Of a stretch of 64,000 bases of DNA, positions 61,350 to 64,000 are shown piece by piece. The position numbers and the translations under genes are program-made. Within the stretch, counting starts at the first letter, position 1. Each line of letters opens with the position of its first letter. The DNA lies in assembly GCF_029541745.1 (NCBI RefSeq), contig NZ_CP089746.1, forward strand, positions 5,713,559 to 5,777,558, read 5' to 3'. The DNA is from Streptomyces sp. LX-29 (GTDB taxonomy: Bacteria; Actinomycetota; Actinomycetes; Streptomycetales; Streptomycetaceae). Below the pieces are notes generated by a model. That model saw only the letters and a list, made by a program, of their open reading frames with translations. It did not search any database and was not told where the DNA came from.

Positions 61350-62198
61350 GTGCCCGCACTCTCTGATGTCCTCGCCGCGCTCGACGCCCTCTGGCCCACC
61401 GAGTGGGCGGAGCAATGGGACGCCGTCGGCACGGTGTGCGGCGATGTCGGCAACCCGGAGGCCCAGGTCAGCCGGGTGCTCTTCGCCGTGGACCCGGTGC
61501 AGGAGGTCGCCGACGAGGCGGTGCGGCTCGGTGCCGATCTGCTCGTCACCCACCACCCGCTGTATCTGCGCGGCACCACGACGGTCGCGGCCGACACCTT
61601 CAAGGGTCGGGTCGTGCACACGCTGATCAAGAACGACATCGCGCTGCACGTCGCGCACACCAACGCCGACCGCGCCGACCCCGGCGTCTCCGACGCCCTC
61701 GCCGGCGCCCTGGACCTGCGGGTCACCGCGCCGCTGGTGCCGGACCCGGCCGACCCGGCCGGCCGCCGCGGCCTCGGCCGGATCTGCGAGCTCCAAACGC
61801 CGCAGACCCTCGCCGAGTTCGCCCGACGCGCCGCCGACCGGCTGCCCGCCACCGCGCAGGGGATCCGCTTCGCCGGCGACCCCGACCGCGTGATCCGCAC
61901 GGTCGCCGTCTGCGGCGGCTCCGGCGACAGCCTCTTCGACGAGGTGCGCGCGGCCGGCGTCGACGCCTATCTCACCGCCGACCTGCGCCACCACCCGGCC
62001 TCCGAGGCCAGCCAGCGCAGCCCGCTCGGCCTGGTGGACGCCGCGCACTGGGCCACCGAGTGGCCCTGGACCGAGCAGGCCGCCGCCCAGCTCGACGAGA
62101 TCTCTGACCGACACGGCTGGGGGCTGCGCACCCATGTCTCCCGTACGGTCACCGACCCCTGGACCGCCCACGCGGCGTCCTCCGCTGTCCCTCACTAA
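61350..62198 (+). CDS. Nif3-like dinuclear metal centre protein
   Basis: 282 residues, GTG start 12 bases after GGGAGGT. The N-terminal motif EQWDAVGTVCGD, first metal site VTHHPLYLRG (His-His), HTNADRAD (Asp) and the C-terminal second lobe DAYLTADLRHHPASEAS (His, Glu) are the YbgI/NIF3 signature, a hexameric toroid holding a two-metal centre. The family is thought to have hydrolase activity, with no settled substrate. It is followed by the zinc-ribbon and RNase H genes in the order I recall for Streptomyces genomes. Confidence 0.92.
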   Translation: MPALSDVLAALDALWPTEWAEQWDAVGTVCGDVGNPEAQVSRVLFAVDPVQEVADEAVRLGADLLVTHHPLYLRGTTTVAADTFKGRVVHTLIKNDIALHVAHTNADRADPGVSDALAGALDLRVTAPLVPDPADPAGRRGLGRICELQTPQTLAEFARRAADRLPATAQGIRFAGDPDRVIRTVAVCGGSGDSLFDEVRAAGVDAYLTADLRHHPASEASQRSPLGLVDAAHWATEWPWTEQAAAQLDEISDRHGWGLRTHVSRTVTDPWTAHAASSAVPH

Positions 62199-62214
62199 CC
62201 ACAGGAGCCCCACA

Positions 62215-62958
62215 CTGAACGCCGCGCCCGCCGACCAGATCCGCCTTCTCGACGTCCAGTCCCTCGACGTCCGTCTCTCGCAGCTCGCCCACAAGCGCAA
62301 GACCCTGCCGGAGCACGCCGAGATCGAGACCCTGAACGGCGACCTCACCCAGCTGCGCGACCTGCTGATCGCCGCGCAGACCGAGGAGAGCGACACCGCC
62401 CGCGAGCAGACCAAGGCGGAGCAGGACGTGGACCAGGTGCGCCAGCGCGCCGCCCGCGACCAGCAGCGCCTGGACTCCGGCGCCATCACCTCGCCGAAGG
62501 ACCTGGAGAGCCTCCAGCACGAGATCGCCTCGCTGGCCAAGCGCCAGGGCGACCTGGAGGACATCGTCCTTGAGGTCATGGAGCGCCGCGAGGCCACGCA
62601 GGGGCGGGTCGCCGAGCTGACCGGCCGCGTGGAGTCCGTGCAGGCCAAGGTGAACGACGCGACCGCGCGTCGGGACGCGGCCGCGAAGGAGATCGACGCC
62701 GAGGTCGCCACCATCACCAAGGAGCGCGAGGTCGTCGCCGGGTCCATCCCGGCCGACCTGCTGAAGCTCTACGACAAGCTGCGCGCCCAGCAGGGCGGCA
62801 TCGGCGCGGCCCGGCTCTACCAGCGGCGCTGTGAGGGCTGCCGGCTGGAGCTCAACATCACGGAGATCAACGAGGTGCGCGCCGCCGCCGCCGACGCCGT
62901 GGTGCGCTGTGAGAACTGCAGCCGCATCCTGGTCCGCACGCCCGAGTCGGGGCTGTGA
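62215..62958 (+). CDS. Coiled-coil protein with C4 zinc ribbon; apparent CTG start
   Basis: About 248 residues. Coiled coil from ~15 to 190 (LTQLRDLLIAAQTEESD.., EIASLAKRQGDLEDIVLEV), then a C4 ribbon: RCEGC and RCENC near 200-235 with LELNITEINEVR between. Streptomyces homologues I recall begin NAAPADQIRLLDVQ after the start codon; here that point is CTG 62215, 7 bases after AGGAG (62203-62207), with no nearby in-frame ATG or GTG except one inside the Nif3 gene lacking a ribosome site. The role is unknown; mycobacterial relatives lie beside the same two genes. Stop overlaps the next start. Confidence 0.88.
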   Translation: MNAAPADQIRLLDVQSLDVRLSQLAHKRKTLPEHAEIETLNGDLTQLRDLLIAAQTEESDTAREQTKAEQDVDQVRQRAARDQQRLDSGAITSPKDLESLQHEIASLAKRQGDLEDIVLEVMERREATQGRVAELTGRVESVQAKVNDATARRDAAAKEIDAEVATITKEREVVAGSIPADLLKLYDKLRAQQGGIGAARLYQRRCEGCRLELNITEINEVRAAAADAVVRCENCSRILVRTPESGL

Positions 62959-64000
62959 CGGGGCCGTCGAACGTGACGCGTGAACTGATCGTCGAGGCGG
63001 ACGGCGGGTCCCGGGGCAACCCGGGGCCCGCCGGTTACGGCGCCGTCGTGATCGACGCGGCCACCGGCGAGACGCTCGCCGAGGCCGCCGAGTACATCGG
63101 CCGCGCCACCAACAACGTCGCCGAGTACCGCGGGCTGATCGCCGGCCTGCGTGCTGCCCACGCCCTCGCGCCGGACGCGCGGGTGCGGGTCCGCATGGAC
63201 TCGAAGCTCGTCGTCGAGCAGATGTCGGGCCGCTGGAAGATCAAGCACCCCGACATGCGGCCGCTGGCCGCCGAGGCGGCGACGATATTCCCGGCCTCCG
63301 GCCAGGTGTCCTACGAGTGGATCCCGCGCTCGCAGAACAAGGCGGCGGACCGGCTCGCCAACGAGGCCATGGACGCGGGCGCCAAGGGCGGCCAGTGGCA
63401 GCCCAAGCGCGGCGCCGCGGCGCCGACGGTTGTGGGGGCGGGCGCCGAGCCGGGCGCCGCGGTCGGTTCGCGCGCGTCCGTCGCGTCCGTCACGTCCGCC
63501 GTGGCCGCGGACCCCACGTCGGAGGCGGCGCTGGCCGCCGAGCGGCCGCAGACCCCGCCGGTGGGCTGGGCCGCGCCCGCCGACCTCGGGGCGCCCACCA
63601 CCTTCGTGCTGCTGCGGCACGGGGAGACGGCGCTCACCCCGCAGAAGCGCTTCTCGGGCAGCGGCGCCCAGGGCACCGACCCCGAGCTGTCGCCCGCCGG
63701 CCGCCGCCAGGCCGAGCAGGTCGCGGCCGCGCTCGCCGCGCGGGGCACCATCCAGGCCGTCGTCACCTCGCCGCTGCGCCGCTGCCAGGAGACCGCCCAT
63801 ACGGTGGCCGCCCGCCTCGGTCTCGACGTGCGCGTCGACGAGGGGCTGCGCGAGACCGACTTCGGGGCCTGGGAGGGGCTGACCTTCGCGGAGGTGCGCG
63901 AGCGCCACCCCGAGGACCTGGACGCCTGGCTGGCGTCGGCCAAGGCCGCCCCGACCGGCGGCGGCGAGAGCTTCGCGACGGTCTCCCGCCGCGTGGCGCT
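62955..64000 (+). CDS. Bifunctional RNase HI / acid phosphatase (3' end outside window)
   Basis: The frame opens with GTG overlapping the zinc-ribbon stop (GTGA) and stays open to the window edge, giving ~348 residues. RNase HI domain (~9-145): VEADGGSRGNPGPAGYG (Asp), NNVAEYRGLIAGL (Glu), VRMDSKLVVEQM (Asp) and QNKAADRLANEAM (final Asp). After an Ala-rich linker a histidine-phosphatase domain begins with LLRHGETALTP (~215) and continues SPLRRCQETAHTVA. In actinobacteria such fusions remove RNA from hybrids and hydrolyse phosphate esters, related to CobC-type alpha-ribazole phosphatase. Confidence 0.92.
   Translation, partial: MTGPSNVTRELIVEADGGSRGNPGPAGYGAVVIDAATGETLAEAAEYIGRATNNVAEYRGLIAGLRAAHALAPDARVRVRMDSKLVVEQMSGRWKIKHPDMRPLAAEAATIFPASGQVSYEWIPRSQNKAADRLANEAMDAGAKGGQWQPKRGAAAPTVVGAGAEPGAAVGSRASVASVTSAVAADPTSEAALAAERPQTPPVGWAAPADLGAPTTFVLLRHGETALTPQKRFSGSGAQGTDPELSPAGRRQAEQVAAALAARGTIQAVVTSPLRRCQETAHTVAARLGLDVRVDEGLRETDFGAWEGLTFAEVRERHPEDLDAWLASAKAAPTGGGESFATVSRRVA

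Noticed and set aside
57893..61900. 1335-codon minus-strand frame extending past 60631 into the Nif3 gene
   Set aside because: The extension is antisense to Nif3 and tandem repeats; a strong ribosome site supports the start at 60631.

Overview
The window is chromosomal DNA of a streptomycete. The evidence is very high G+C with strong third-position bias, many GTG/TTG starts behind GGAGG-type ribosome sites, a SapB-type ram cluster, PafBC- and KstR-type regulatory sequences, and a closing Nif3 / zinc-ribbon / RNase H-phosphatase run whose order I recall from Streptomyces core genomes. I see no rRNA, tRNA, CRISPR array, insertion sequence or phage gene.

Layout. 1-14.2 kb holds housekeeping and envelope genes: a two-component pair, a Tat-exported triple-CxxC protein, a PrmC-related methyltransferase, a tiny gene behind a PafBC-type DNA-damage promoter, a lytic transglycosylase, DedA and DoxX proteins, a large flavoprotein and a secreted HNH nuclease. 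14.2-24 kb holds a yybP-ykoY (Mn2+) riboswitch in front of a GDT1-type exporter, a HAD phosphatase, an MFS pump fused to a MarR-like domain, a GNAT enzyme, an AraC regulator and a GT87-PAP2 membrane enzyme. 26.7-33 kb is a five-gene, translationally coupled ECF transporter operon with two secreted or anchored partner proteins. 35.5-43.6 kb is a complete SapB-like class III lanthipeptide locus (ramC-ramS-ramA-ramB, with ramR convergent). 61-64 kb is the conserved Nif3 / zinc ribbon / RNase H block.

The most interesting system is dispersed. A KstR-type TetR repressor (43756-44361) has three sites fitting TnnAACnnGTTnnA: at its own divergent promoter, at the cyp125/fadA5 intergenic region, and before a MaoC-alcohol dehydrogenase-SDR operon. 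A second inverted motif, CTGAYG-N3-CRTCAG, lies before cyp125, an aldehyde dehydrogenase-ferredoxin pair, an F420-type LLM oxidoreductase and the same MaoC operon. Together these loci look like a steroid (or similar isoprenoid) side-chain catabolic regulon under two regulators, scattered over about 31 kb and interleaved with the lanthipeptide locus. The KstR site at 44514 also faces a glycosyltransferase / methyltransferase / alpha-barrel operon of unknown function.

Other points: the ramC homologue has the only in-frame TTA (bldA) codon I found; the zinc-ribbon gene appears to start at CTG; and several genes have expanded low-complexity repeats, some of which duplicate the gene's own 3' end. 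All family assignments were made by eye, without database searches.
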